Source: a bacterium (GTDB lineage Bacteria; Bacteroidota; Bacteroidia; Cytophagales; Cyclobacteriaceae). From it: a stretch of 64,000 nt of DNA. The position numbers and the translations under genes were made by a program. The DNA is taken from positions 62,001 to 126,000 of the forward strand of contig JANSWY010000001.1 of assembly GCA_024743255.1 (NCBI GenBank). Direction: 5' to 3'. The notes under the pieces are model-generated. The model saw only the letters and a list, made by a program, of their open reading frames with translations. It had not been told where the DNA came from and did not search any database. Below are positions 16,333-25,164 of the stretch, in pieces; positions within the stretch are counted from its first letter, which is position 1, and every line of letters begins with the position of its first letter.

Positions 16333-16521
16333 ATGGAAAGTAAACTGAAAGAACACTTAATCCAAATTGCAGATCAACTAACAAAGGAATCAACCCTTGA
16401 GGATGTCTATGAGCAACTTTCTCTATTGGCGGACATAGAAAAATCAGAAGTGCAATTTGAAAATGGTGAAACTTTTACACAGACAGAAGCCGAGCAGAGG
16501 TCGAAAGAATGGCTCAAGTAA
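16333..16521 (+). CDS. Antitoxin-like protein of a ParE/RelE system
   Basis: A 62-residue acidic protein with a helical N-terminus (LIQIADQLTKESTLEDVYEQL) and a C-terminal stretch with TFTQTEAEQRSKEWL. It has no clear DNA-binding domain and resembles short antitoxins in which the whole protein wraps the toxin. Its last 13 bases overlap the start of the toxin gene, the normal arrangement for such pairs, and this position is the best evidence for the call. It should bind and block the toxin, and perhaps repress the operon with it. Confidence 0.8.
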   Translation: MESKLKEHLIQIADQLTKESTLEDVYEQLSLLADIEKSEVQFENGETFTQTEAEQRSKEWLK

Positions 16522-16814
16522 TTTGGACTAAAAAGGCGCTTGGGCAACTTGAACGGGCTGTCAAATACATTCGAGAAGAACAAGGTCTATCATACGCAGA
16601 AATAGTATTAAAGAAAGTCTTTAAATCAACCAGTCTTTTAGAATCCTCCCCAGAGATGGGGACGATAGAACCCTTACTAGCTCACAAAAAAACTCAATAT
16701 CGGTATCTTGTTGTATGGAGTTATAAAATCATCTATAGAATCGCTGCAGATAAAATTGTAATCTCCAGAGTATTTCACACATCACGCAACCCGAAAAAAC
16801 TTAAAGGCATATAA
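16509..16814 (+). CDS. ParE/RelE-family toxin
   Basis: A 101-residue protein of the RelE/ParE superfamily. The hallmarks are the N-terminal VIWTKKALGQLERAVKYI helix pair, SPEMGTIEPLL in the middle, and the C-terminal strands YRYLVVWSYKIIYRI and ISRVFHTSRNPKKL; the VFHTSRNP ending is typical for the ParE-like branch, which acts on gyrase, rather than mRNA-cleaving RelE. Toxin choice between these two cannot be settled by eye. The pair sits in DNA flanked by short repeats, consistent with movement as a unit. Confidence 0.88.
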   Translation: MAQVIWTKKALGQLERAVKYIREEQGLSYAEIVLKKVFKSTSLLESSPEMGTIEPLLAHKKTQYRYLVVWSYKIIYRIAADKIVISRVFHTSRNPKKLKGI

Positions 16815-16971
16815 AAAAGCAGAAGATAATACTTCTTTCAGATGATCTATTTGCGGTTACAATCGACCTGTTACAATTCAACCTACCTTAACGACGGTCC
16901 AACAGAAATGACTTCAGAAGCTAGCTGCTTGAGTTGATATTGCACACATATCAATTCAAACAGAAAGAAAA

Positions 16972-18489
16972 ATGAAAGCTCTAAAAAAATTAATCTTCGT
17001 ATCCGTATTACTATTGTTACTTGTCCTTTCAAACGGGCAGTATTCTGTCTTTTTTGCTATTTGGTTGGCAGTTCCAATGCTTCTTTTTGCTGTTAGGAAA
17101 TTAAAAAGATGGCAAGGATTCTTGTTTGCGTTTTTAACGTTAGCGGTTAGCTATTACATAGGTTTTGATGTTGTACCATTTTTACCAGTTGCTGTTTCAA
17201 TAGTGATCGCTGGCATTTTTGGTCTATTTGCCTCTTTACCTTATCTGATAGATTCTTTTTTCTCAAAAAACAGAAGTTCATTTCTGAGCACACTTATATT
17301 TCCTTGTGCCGCAGTTTTGATTGAATATGCTTATCACTCAATCAATCAATATGGAACCTGGGGTCATTTCGCCTATTCACAGGAATCACTTGAACTTTTA
17401 CTTCAATCTATCTCAGTTTTTGGAATGGGATACATTACGTTTTTAATATTTTGGTTTGCCGCAGTTGTCAATTGGGTATATGAGCAACGTCTTCATCAGC
17501 AAAACATCAAAGTGGGAGTACTTGCCTATAGCGTAGTGTTGAGTTTGACCTTAATGTATGGTGGTTATAGAATCATGATTCAAAACCCTAATTCCGAAAC
17601 TGTTCATATCGCTTCGATATCTGCATCAGATGATTATGCACTTAATTTTTACCTGGAAGGTCTTAATGACGAGGAAAAAGGACATGAGAATAAAATTGAA
17701 GCACAGAGACAGATAACAAGAGCGAATCAGCATCTATTTGACAGAAGTGTTGCTATGGCAAAGGCTGGCGCCAAAATAGTCTTTTGGGCAGAAGGAAATG
17801 GTGCTGTATTAAAAGAAGACGAGCAAGAACTTTATAGAACAGCAAGTAAGTTGGCAGCTGATCAGAATATCTATTTAGGCATGGCTGTGGCAGTGCTCGA
17901 TCATACTAATGCTAAATATCTGGAGAACAAATTCGTAATGTTTGACACCACTGGAAACAAAGTGATTGATTACTGGAAAGGCATCTCTGTTCCGGGTGGT
18001 GAAGCTGAGATCAGCAATAATAAGGCTACCGGAATTCAAAAGATAGAAACACCATATGGAACAATTGCAGGAGCAATCTGCTTTGACTTAGATTTTCCCA
18101 AATACCTAAGCCAAGCAGCAGGAGCAGATATTCTTTTGGCCCCTAGCAATGACTGGAAAGAAATAGACCCAACCCATACGGATATGGCGAGGTTCAGAGC
18201 GATTGAGCAAGGTTTTAACCTGATTCGTCAAACCAGCCATGGACTATCAGTAGGAACCGACTACTCCGGAAAAGTAATGACTGAAATGGACCACTTTGCA
18301 GATAATGATAAAACGATGATCACCCAACTGCCAACAGAAGGAGTTGCCACCATTTACTCTGTGATTGGAGATAGTTTTATCGCTTTTTGTTTCGTTGTGC
18401 TGGTATTTTCAGGTGTGGCTCTTAAAAAATGGAATCCTGCTGGTTTGGAAAGGCAGGAAGGTAATTTGCATTCAGCTGTTGCTGCATAA
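16972..18489 (+). CDS. Apolipoprotein N-acyltransferase-like nitrilase-domain membrane protein
   Basis: A 505-residue protein with five or six membrane helices in the first 200 residues, a carbon-nitrogen hydrolase domain at about 210-460, and a last membrane helix near 460-485. The catalytic set Glu274 (VFWAEGNG), Lys336 (YWKGISVPGGE) and Cys370 (GAICFDLDF) is complete and matches the Glu-Lys-Cys of Lnt, which adds the third acyl chain to lipoproteins. Overall plan and length match Lnt, but sequence around the sites departs from proteobacterial Lnt, so a paralogue with another acyl acceptor is possible. It is a single-gene unit followed by a hairpin terminator. Confidence 0.8.
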   Translation: MKALKKLIFVSVLLLLLVLSNGQYSVFFAIWLAVPMLLFAVRKLKRWQGFLFAFLTLAVSYYIGFDVVPFLPVAVSIVIAGIFGLFASLPYLIDSFFSKNRSSFLSTLIFPCAAVLIEYAYHSINQYGTWGHFAYSQESLELLLQSISVFGMGYITFLIFWFAAVVNWVYEQRLHQQNIKVGVLAYSVVLSLTLMYGGYRIMIQNPNSETVHIASISASDDYALNFYLEGLNDEEKGHENKIEAQRQITRANQHLFDRSVAMAKAGAKIVFWAEGNGAVLKEDEQELYRTASKLAADQNIYLGMAVAVLDHTNAKYLENKFVMFDTTGNKVIDYWKGISVPGGEAEISNNKATGIQKIETPYGTIAGAICFDLDFPKYLSQAAGADILLAPSNDWKEIDPTHTDMARFRAIEQGFNLIRQTSHGLSVGTDYSGKVMTEMDHFADNDKTMITQLPTEGVATIYSVIGDSFIAFCFVVLVFSGVALKKWNPAGLERQEGNLHSAVAA

Positions 18490-18526
18490 GGTCAAAGAAT
18501 TATTTAGAGCGAAACATTAACTTTAG

Positions 18527-18560
18527 CGCCCAGATGAGCTCACTTGAGTTTAACTGGGCG
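18527..18560 (+). terminator. Hairpin terminator after the Lnt-like gene
   Basis: CGCCCAG (18527-18533) pairs with CTGGGCG (18554-18560) across a 20-base loop, followed by TTTCATTT. It stands 37 bases after the stop. The stem is GC-rich against an AT-rich setting, which supports a terminator. Confidence 0.6.
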
Positions 18561-18713
18561 TTTCATTTGATTGCTTCGCCAATACTTTAAAAAATCAGCT
18601 ATCTCCTAAAGCCTCTCATCCTTACATCATAAAATCTGCTATCGAATATTGTCCAAATAGGACCACTCCCTTGTTTAACCGGAAGCTATAATTGCAATTT
18701 AAGACTAGCTCCC

Positions 18714-19943
18714 ATGAAAAAAATTAGCATCAATAAACCCGTAACCTTTTTAATTGCCATAGTGACATTGGCATTTTCAGGCTGTCAAATGTTCGAATTT
18801 GGTCCGAACGCTTTTGAGCGATTACCTGAAAAAACTGCTGTTGACAAACAATATAAATATACGGGCAAGGTCATTATTATTGGAGCTGGTGCTTCCGGAT
18901 TAGCTGCAGCCAAAATTCTTGAGCAAAACAACATCGACTATCAAATTCTGGAAGCAACTGACAGATATGGTGGACGGTTAAAGAAAGTAGAAGGTTTCGC
19001 GGATTTCCCAATAGATATTGGAGCTGAATGGATTCACAATAAGCCACAAGTATTAAATAAACTAAAAGGGAAAAAAGATAATGAGATTACAGAAGAATTA
19101 ATTTCATATCGTCTGGAATCAAGTGCTCTCTGGGATGGGAAAGCTTTGAAACCAGTATCGAAGAAAAAACTAGACGATTACTTCGAAGGCTTTACTGAAT
19201 ACAAATTCAAAAACTCTACCTGGTTTGATTTCGTGGATAAAAACTTCGCTCAAGAAGTAAAACATAAAATTCAATACAATAGTCCAGTAATCGCAATCGA
19301 TTATTCGAAAGACAAAGTAGAGCTAACCATTAAAGGTGGACAAAAAGTAATTGCTGACAAGGTACTTGTTACAGTTTCAGTGGGAGTATTAAAATCCGGA
19401 GCTATTAAATTCACTCCAAATCTTGACTCAAAGAAAATGCAGGCTATTCAATCTGTCAGTTACTTACCAGGGTTCAAACTTGCCCTCAAGTTTTCACAGA
19501 CCTTCTACCCAAATGTTGTCTCATGTAAAACTGAAAAAGGAGACAAAGAATTTTATGACTATGCATATAAAAAGGATTCAAAAAACCATATCCTTGGGCT
19601 TCTTTCTACCGGATCTTCGGCAGAAGAGTACTATAAGCTAGAGACTCAGGAAGCTATTGTTGATTCTGTATTAAGCGAGCTTAATCTTATGTTTGATGGG
19701 AAAGCGTCAAAATACTATACAGGAGAATTCTTATATCAAGACTGGGGAAATCATCAACACACTTTAGGAACATGGTCTACTTCTCTATTTAATAGGTCCA
19801 TACTTGAGGAACTTAACAGACCTTTGGGTCAAAAAATATATTTCGCGGGTGGAGCAAATGATATGTACAGACAAGGAGGAGTTCCGGGTGCAATAATGTC
19901 GGGGTATACTGCAATTGATCGACTATTTATTGATGTAAACTAA
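18714..19943 (+). CDS. Flavin amine oxidase, predicted lipoprotein
   Basis: A 409-residue FAD-dependent amine oxidase. An N-terminal signal helix with lipobox FSGC (Cys24) anchors it to a membrane. The dinucleotide-binding loop VIIIGAGASGLAAAKIL (about 53-69), the YGGRLKKV step, the FPIDIGAEWIH stretch and the C-terminal GVPGAIMSGYTAIDRL are all characteristic of the monoamine/polyamine oxidase family. It should oxidise an amine and make hydrogen peroxide outside the cytoplasm; substrate not known. Export of a flavoprotein through a Sec-type lipoprotein signal without a twin-arginine motif is unusual. It is convergent with the DUF1330 gene. Confidence 0.87.
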   Translation: MKKISINKPVTFLIAIVTLAFSGCQMFEFGPNAFERLPEKTAVDKQYKYTGKVIIIGAGASGLAAAKILEQNNIDYQILEATDRYGGRLKKVEGFADFPIDIGAEWIHNKPQVLNKLKGKKDNEITEELISYRLESSALWDGKALKPVSKKKLDDYFEGFTEYKFKNSTWFDFVDKNFAQEVKHKIQYNSPVIAIDYSKDKVELTIKGGQKVIADKVLVTVSVGVLKSGAIKFTPNLDSKKMQAIQSVSYLPGFKLALKFSQTFYPNVVSCKTEKGDKEFYDYAYKKDSKNHILGLLSTGSSAEEYYKLETQEAIVDSVLSELNLMFDGKASKYYTGEFLYQDWGNHQHTLGTWSTSLFNRSILEELNRPLGQKIYFAGGANDMYRQGGVPGAIMSGYTAIDRLFIDVN

Positions 19944-19993
19944 AAGATACGATCGTGCTTTCCTCGCTTCAAGTTAGCTGTGAATTTTCTGCT

Positions 19994-20010
19994 GTCTATT
20001 GGGAATAGAC
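19994..20010. terminator. Short hairpin between convergent genes
   Basis: GTCTATT and AATAGAC pair perfectly around GGG, 50 bases after the amine oxidase stop. A second AGGTGT/ACACCT pairing overlaps the DUF1330 stop codon at about 20018-20041. Either may end the converging transcripts. Confidence 0.45.
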
Positions 20011-20028
20011 AAAATAGAAGGTGTAGCC

Positions 20029-20460
20029 TCAAACCACACCTAATGTACTCTTATTCATTGGAAGCAATCTTGAATCTTCCAGCGCGGCTGTTCTATGGCC
20101 GGCTGTCCTTAAGTAATCTTGGTTTTGTGAGAAAGCTATGAACTTCTCAACAGATTCGTGTTCAACTAATAATACTGCATCCCAGCTTTCACCTTCAGGG
20201 CCAATCAGAAAATTTTTGCTTTCGCCATGAAATAATAGTTTACTTCCAGCTTTTTCTAACTCTGGCAGTGTGTATTTCATGTATAATTCATAGGCCTCCT
20301 TTCCTGATATTTCGGTTTGGGGTTTCAGGTTCTCAAGGTTCGTATAGTCTGCAATTGGTTTATACTTGAGTAAATTAAGCATCACAACCTTCCCTTTTTG
20401 ATGGAAATTCATGTAAAAATCTCGCCCAGCTTCTTGAGTTGATTGAAGGTATTTATTCAT
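20029..20460 (-). CDS. DUF1330 family protein
   Basis: A 143-residue DUF1330 protein from the ATG at 20460; an ATG at 20475 adds five residues. The dimeric ferredoxin-like fold is visible in VVMLNLLKYKPIADYTN, the GKEAYELYMKYTLPELEKAG helix and LLVEHESVEKFIAFSQNQDY, a typical set for this group of small stand-alone enzymes of unknown reaction. It starts 53 bases after the stop of the Crp-like regulator on the same strand, so it may be under its control. Confidence 0.85.
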   Translation of the reverse strand: MNKYLQSTQEAGRDFYMNFHQKGKVVMLNLLKYKPIADYTNLENLKPQTEISGKEAYELYMKYTLPELEKAGSKLLFHGESKNFLIGPEGESWDAVLLVEHESVEKFIAFSQNQDYLRTAGHRTAALEDSRLLPMNKSTLGVV

Positions 20461-20512
20461 GTTCTTTTTGTGCAAAAATCTGAAATACAGATCAAAATTT
20501 CATTGATGTACA

Positions 20513-21079
20513 TCAAGAACGAGATGCAATGACATTTCTAATTCTACTAACAGTTTCAGGACTAACATTCAGGTATGATGCAATTTCATATTGAGGAATC
20601 TCATTGATTACTCTTTTGTTGAGTTTTACCAGTTTGAGATACCTCTCTTCTGCGCTTAGAAGTTTCAAGTCTTCAAGTTTTTTGGCGGTTGATAAAAATA
20701 GCCTTTCAGATATTTGTCTTGCTATTGATTCAATAAAGGCATGATCAATTGCTAATTCTTCAAGCTTCTTCCGTGTGATTACTCTTAAAACTGAATCCTT
20801 AAGGCAGACTAATTCTTTGTTCGACTTTTCTCGATTTAAGAAACTATAGTAGTTGGCCACAAATTGATTTTCAAATGCAAAATCATCCACAATTGACTTA
20901 CCATTTCCCATGAGAGTACATTTCAATAAACCTTTTTCGATGAAGCCTACCTTATTACACACCTGTCCATAATCAATGAATTTTTCTCCCTTCTTTATAG
21001 ATATTCTGTCGAAGGAGGATGAAAATAAGTCAGCTTCAGCTGAAGAGATATTGAAATTTTTAATTAGAAATTCGTGCAT
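20513..21079 (-). CDS. Crp/Fnr-family transcriptional regulator
   Basis: A 188-residue Crp/Fnr regulator from the ATG at 21079 (MHEFLIKNFNISSAEADLF). The open frame extends to 21139 but that part overlaps a terminator hairpin of the upstream permease gene, so the shorter start is preferred. The cyclic-nucleotide-type beta roll shows as FIDYGQVCNKVGFIEKGLL, and the helix-turn-helix as YEIASYLNVSPETVSRIRNVI near the C-terminus. No cysteine cluster typical of FNR is seen, and the effector is unknown. It lies upstream of the DUF1330 gene, its probable target. Confidence 0.88.
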   Translation of the reverse strand: MHEFLIKNFNISSAEADLFSSSFDRISIKKGEKFIDYGQVCNKVGFIEKGLLKCTLMGNGKSIVDDFAFENQFVANYYSFLNREKSNKELVCLKDSVLRVITRKKLEELAIDHAFIESIARQISERLFLSTAKKLEDLKLLSAEERYLKLVKLNKRVINEIPQYEIASYLNVSPETVSRIRNVIASRS

Positions 21080-21133
21080 GGTTATTCCACAAATACTGCA
21101 ATATGTATTAAAAGAATGGTGAATTAAACTCCA

Positions 21134-21165
21134 GAACATCCACTCCTAAGCAGGAATGAATGTTC
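21134..21165 (-). terminator. Strong hairpin after the FtsX permease gene
   Basis: Two 14-base arms (21134-21147 and 21152-21165) pair around a four-base loop; twelve are Watson-Crick pairs and two become G-U pairs in the minus-strand RNA. It lies 16 bases past the permease stop. The following T-run is short. Confidence 0.6.
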
Positions 21166-21180
21166 CAAAGCAAGTAAAAT

Positions 21181-23808
21181 TTACTCGTACCTCAAAGACT
21201 TAATCGGATTGGTACTTGAGGCTTTTAGCGTATGGTAAGCAATTGTCAACATAGCGATAATAAATGTTGCCAACCCTCCTGCTACGAACATCAATGGGTT
21301 TAGTGATACCCTGAAAGCATAACTATCCAACCATTCTGCCAGGAAGTAATAAGTAATTGGGGCGGCTACCAAGAATGATATCAGGATTAACCATGCGAAG
21401 TTTTTGGAGATTAACACCAATAACTGGGAATGTTGTGCTCCTAATACCTTTCTTATTCCTATTTCTTTGATTCTCCTTTCTACAGAAATTGCGGATAACC
21501 CGAATAACCCAAGACTACCAATCAAAATAGATAAGACCGCCATTATGGAAATTACAGAGCTCATTTGCTTATCAGATGTGTAGAGTTCTTCAAAATGCTC
21601 ATCCAAAAATGAATAAGTCAGTGGATAGCCAGGAACCATTTCTTCCCAGATTCTTTCTACATCGCTAATTCCAGCTTGTAGATTTTCCGGGCTCAGCTTA
21701 ATCGACATTTCATCATAATTCCACTCTGAATGCACGACCATGGATAGCGTGTTCACTTTGTAATGAAGAGAGTTAAAATTAAAATCCTTAGTTACTCCGA
21801 TGATAGTTCCGAGTGAGTCATTAGGATACCAGCTATGCCCTACACTTTGGCCGATTGGATCTTCATAACCAAGCTCTTTGGCAAATGACTCATTGATCAC
21901 AAATGCCAATCCGTCATCTTTTGCATAATCTTTGGAGAATCCTCTTCCTGCAATTAGCTCTATTCCATAAACATCCAGATAATCGAATTCTACAAGGACA
22001 TTAGATGGTGTTACATTTACAATTCCTGTGTCAACTGCCGCTTTGAATCCCCATTGGTGGAAGTTGTTTCCAAGTCTTTGTCCGGAGGCTGTAACCCCAA
22101 GTACACTACTACTTTTCAATAACTCCTGCTTCATTACATCGAATTTGTCATTTGCGGTTTGATTCATATCCACAAGGAGAATGTGGTCCTTGTCAAAACC
22201 AATATCCTTTGATTTCATAAAGTTCAATTGCTGAAGAACAACCAGGGTCGCCACAATCATGGCCAGTACCATGCTAAATTGTGTCACTATTAATGAGCTT
22301 CTAAAGATTGATTTCTTACCTGATTTCTCTATCCCCTTTAATACCTGAACTGTTTTGAACGAAGAAAGGTAAATGGATGGATAGAGTCCAGCTATGACGC
22401 CAAGGAACAGAGTCATTGCTATTACTGCCAGAATTACGGTTGTGCTATCCAATAATGAAAGCATTGATAATGTTCTTCCTATCAAATTATTGAGGAATGG
22501 AACGCTTATTACATCAATGATTACCGCAAATAATAACGCTATCAGGGCAAGTACAATGGATTCCGTCACAAACTGCCAGAAGAGTTGATTTCTCATGGCT
22601 CCAACAGATTTCCTCACACCCACTTCTTTGGCTCTTGCGCTAGACCTTGCAGTGGTGAGATTCATAAAGTTTACTGCTGCTATAATAATTATGAATATGC
22701 CTACCAAAGTGAAAATCTCAAGATATGATCCATTGAATTTTCTGTAGTTATGATAGTCATGTTCAATGTCCATGGAATTTAAGTGAACCTCACTAAGGGG
22801 CTGAAGAAATAATTTATAGTAATCGTTAACCTCTTCATTGCCAGTATTTCTCACCAGGTATTCTGGATATTTCTCAGCCATAGAGGATAAGTTGGCTCCC
22901 GGAACAAGTTCCAAATATGTGTTGAGGTAATTAGATCCAAACTCAGAATTAAAATCCGGGTTTTCTCTTGTGATTGAAAGCATAGACATCATGATGTCAA
23001 ATTGCATATGAGATGTCTCAGGAACATTCTCCAGAATCCCGGCAATTTTGAAACTCTCATCATCCAGTTTCAAGGTCTCTCCAATGATATCTATTGATCC
23101 AAAAATTGTCTTGGCCAGCTTTTCGGTAACCAGGATATTATTAGGTTCATTTAAAACAGTCTCTCTATCTCCACTTATCAAAGGAAAATCAAACAACTTG
23201 AGGAATGTACTATCAACTCTTGCTGTTACATCTACCTTGAATCGGTTATCTCCCTTCGTCCAAAGCCAGTTTCTTCTTGCGAAGTACCGGGTATAGCTTT
23301 TTACTTCTGGAAAATCAGCAAGGAAAGTTGGACCCATTCCTGGCATTGATAGCGCTACTTTTTGAGTATTTGTACCAGGGAAACTCTGTATTTCGCAGAG
23401 TCTATAAAGGTTATCCTTTCTCGAGTGCTGGCTATCAAACGCCTTTTCATCAGAAATGAATAAATAAATCACCAGGCACGCCGCTATTCCAATGGCGAGA
23501 CTTAGGATATTAATCGAAGTGTGAAATTTGTGCTTGGAAAGATTCCTAAACGCCACAAATAAATAGTTCTTGATCATGATTGTTGCTTTTGAGTATTTTG
23601 AGTTATATCGACGGATGGCGAATGGTCTTATATAATTGATTACCTGAAACCAGTAATTCTTATCGGCTTTAAACTTTGACCCTGCCGACAATAAGCGGTA
23701 ATGCTTTTCCTCCAGGTCTCCTGCAATTTCTTCAGCGAATTCTTCATTCAAGAACCAATCCAGTAGCCTGGATGCGAGTTTAGGCGGTGCTTGATGTTGA
23801 TTACTCAC
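21181..23808 (-). CDS. FtsX/MacB-type ABC transporter permease with prefix domain
   Basis: An 875-residue permease. The first 75 residues are a permease prefix domain 2 (LASRLLDWFLNEEFAEEIAG and a WFQVINYIRPF motif), then comes the MacB-type core: an initial membrane helix near residue 100 (NILSLAIGIAACLVIYLF), a large periplasmic domain, three helices with FMNLTTARSSARAKEVGVRK, a second periplasmic domain, and C-terminal helices with IKEIGIRKVLGAQ. Both FtsX coupling helices are present. No ATPase gene is near, so it must borrow one. The gene is preceded by a PadR regulator 9 bases upstream, the standard pair for this class, so the system is probably induced by a toxic compound. Confidence 0.92.
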   Translation of the reverse strand: MSNQHQAPPKLASRLLDWFLNEEFAEEIAGDLEEKHYRLLSAGSKFKADKNYWFQVINYIRPFAIRRYNSKYSKATIMIKNYLFVAFRNLSKHKFHTSINILSLAIGIAACLVIYLFISDEKAFDSQHSRKDNLYRLCEIQSFPGTNTQKVALSMPGMGPTFLADFPEVKSYTRYFARRNWLWTKGDNRFKVDVTARVDSTFLKLFDFPLISGDRETVLNEPNNILVTEKLAKTIFGSIDIIGETLKLDDESFKIAGILENVPETSHMQFDIMMSMLSITRENPDFNSEFGSNYLNTYLELVPGANLSSMAEKYPEYLVRNTGNEEVNDYYKLFLQPLSEVHLNSMDIEHDYHNYRKFNGSYLEIFTLVGIFIIIIAAVNFMNLTTARSSARAKEVGVRKSVGAMRNQLFWQFVTESIVLALIALLFAVIIDVISVPFLNNLIGRTLSMLSLLDSTTVILAVIAMTLFLGVIAGLYPSIYLSSFKTVQVLKGIEKSGKKSIFRSSLIVTQFSMVLAMIVATLVVLQQLNFMKSKDIGFDKDHILLVDMNQTANDKFDVMKQELLKSSSVLGVTASGQRLGNNFHQWGFKAAVDTGIVNVTPSNVLVEFDYLDVYGIELIAGRGFSKDYAKDDGLAFVINESFAKELGYEDPIGQSVGHSWYPNDSLGTIIGVTKDFNFNSLHYKVNTLSMVVHSEWNYDEMSIKLSPENLQAGISDVERIWEEMVPGYPLTYSFLDEHFEELYTSDKQMSSVISIMAVLSILIGSLGLFGLSAISVERRIKEIGIRKVLGAQHSQLLVLISKNFAWLILISFLVAAPITYYFLAEWLDSYAFRVSLNPLMFVAGGLATFIIAMLTIAYHTLKASSTNPIKSLRYE

Positions 23809-23817
23809 AATGAATGA

Positions 23818-24165
23818 TTATGCCAGTACAAATTTCAGCTTGCCTTCAGCAAATGCCGGGAATTGCTTCCACAGCGTCAATCGGAAATCCCGCACGTTAG
23901 CCAAAGCTCTGTGGCCACTTGCTGTGATGGAGTAGATACGCTTTCTTCTTCCACCTCTTTCAGCGGTTGCTCCTCCCATTTCTGAGGTTAGGAAACCTTT
24001 CTTTTCTAGTCTGTTGAGTGTAGTGTGTACTGCCCCAATTGCTACTTTTCTATCAGCTTGAGCTTCGTACTCTTCTGTGATATTGAGTGCGTAAGCCTTC
24101 TCTTCCAAAATTCCGACAATAAGCATGAGAACCTCTTCAAGTTCCCCTAATCTATTTTCTGACAT
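23818..24165 (-). CDS. PadR-family transcriptional regulator
   Basis: A 115-residue PadR repressor. The winged-helix reads LGELEEVLMLIVGILEEKAY, then IGAVHTTLNRLEKKGFLTSE (recognition helix) and RGGRRKRIYSITASGHRALA (wing). The PadR dimerisation tail is short, as in subfamily 2. The permease gene follows after nine bases and must be in the same transcript. Just upstream lies a perfect 15+15 base palindrome that overlaps the putative -7 element, so repression of its own operon is expected. Confidence 0.92.
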   Translation of the reverse strand: MSENRLGELEEVLMLIVGILEEKAYALNITEEYEAQADRKVAIGAVHTTLNRLEKKGFLTSEMGGATAERGGRRKRIYSITASGHRALANVRDFRLTLWKQFPAFAEGKLKFVLA

Positions 24166-24175
24166 ATGTTTAAGG

Positions 24176-24220
24176 ATTGTAGAACAAATATACGGAGGAA
24201 ATAATTATTTGTTCTACAAT
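24176..24220 (-). promoter_or_regulatory. PadR operator and promoter
   Basis: The arms ATTGTAGAACAAATA (24176-24190) and TATTTGTTCTACAAT (24206-24220) are exact complements with 15 bases between. On the minus strand TATATTTG (24192-24185) matches the -7 consensus TAnnTTTG and sits within the arm next to the gene, about 20 bases before the PadR start codon. A repressor bound here would block the promoter. Confidence 0.8.
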
Positions 24221-24287
24221 GTTGTATAAAATGGCTTGGGCCTGATACAGATTTGCTTGACTTCTAGAATTAATTCATATTTATGGC

Positions 24288-25121
24288 ATGAGAATACTAT
24301 TAGTAATTTCGGCTCTAATTCTGGGTGTTTGGGATACTTCAAATACAAATCAAAATGGTTCCGGAAACTCGATTTATATAGGATTAGTTGATAAATTTTA
24401 CGATCAGGATGAGTTTCATGTCCCTCTGTTTTTCAAAGAAGGGTATGATTATGCAATTATAGATAAGTTAAAAGATTCAGACTCTAAAGTCATATTTAGA
24501 GGTGAATTCAGCAGGCGAACAAAGCTTTATGAATCGCAATGCAAGCTGTATTTGGAGAGTAAAAACCTGGATACTATGCTGGTACTTAACAAACTGCAAC
24601 AAGTTGTAGATACAGTTTTCAGAAATCACTTTGAACATTATGATGCTGAAATACAATCAAGTTTGATTGCTTCATACAAGATTGATCCAGGCAAAAAGCC
24701 CTTTATGCTAATCAGTAAGTCCGGTTTGAACAGGTCAGATTTGAAACCAGGGATTTCATTTACGGTTGATACTACTTATAGAAACAACGTATTAGAATCA
24801 AACAATCAATTTTCATCTTATTCATGGGCCTCTGGTAAGATGTCTGTGAATGACAATATTATTTCTTATACCTCATTTGGAGACTATAATGCAAGAAAGG
24901 AGTGTTTGTATTTCTACAAAAATGGCATTCCCACAGATTCAGTTATCAATGATTATTTGATTCGTGAATTATATCCTGTACCGATACAGGATTCTGATCA
25001 TATGTTATATATGGCATCAGGATTCCTCCCGGAAACAGATATCACATGGGATATGCTTATAGGAATTAATCCGGCAACTGGGAAAATCAAGTATTACAGA
25101 GGAAACAGGTTGAAACAGTAA
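24288..25121 (+). CDS. Hypothetical exported protein
   Basis: A 277-residue protein without a family I can name. The first 15 residues (MRILLVISALILGVW) form a short signal helix, followed by polar sequence, so it is probably exported or anchored. The body is a mixed alpha/beta domain with little repeat structure. It is divergent from the PadR operon, so its promoter shares the region with the PadR operator and could be influenced by it. The downstream PP2C-like gene follows 43 bases after its stop, on the same strand. Confidence 0.68.
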   Translation: MRILLVISALILGVWDTSNTNQNGSGNSIYIGLVDKFYDQDEFHVPLFFKEGYDYAIIDKLKDSDSKVIFRGEFSRRTKLYESQCKLYLESKNLDTMLVLNKLQQVVDTVFRNHFEHYDAEIQSSLIASYKIDPGKKPFMLISKSGLNRSDLKPGISFTVDTTYRNNVLESNNQFSSYSWASGKMSVNDNIISYTSFGDYNARKECLYFYKNGIPTDSVINDYLIRELYPVPIQDSDHMLYMASGFLPETDITWDMLIGINPATGKIKYYRGNRLKQ

Positions 25122-25164
25122 TACATTTCATATTTTTGTGATACCCTGTGCTTGCAGGGATTGC

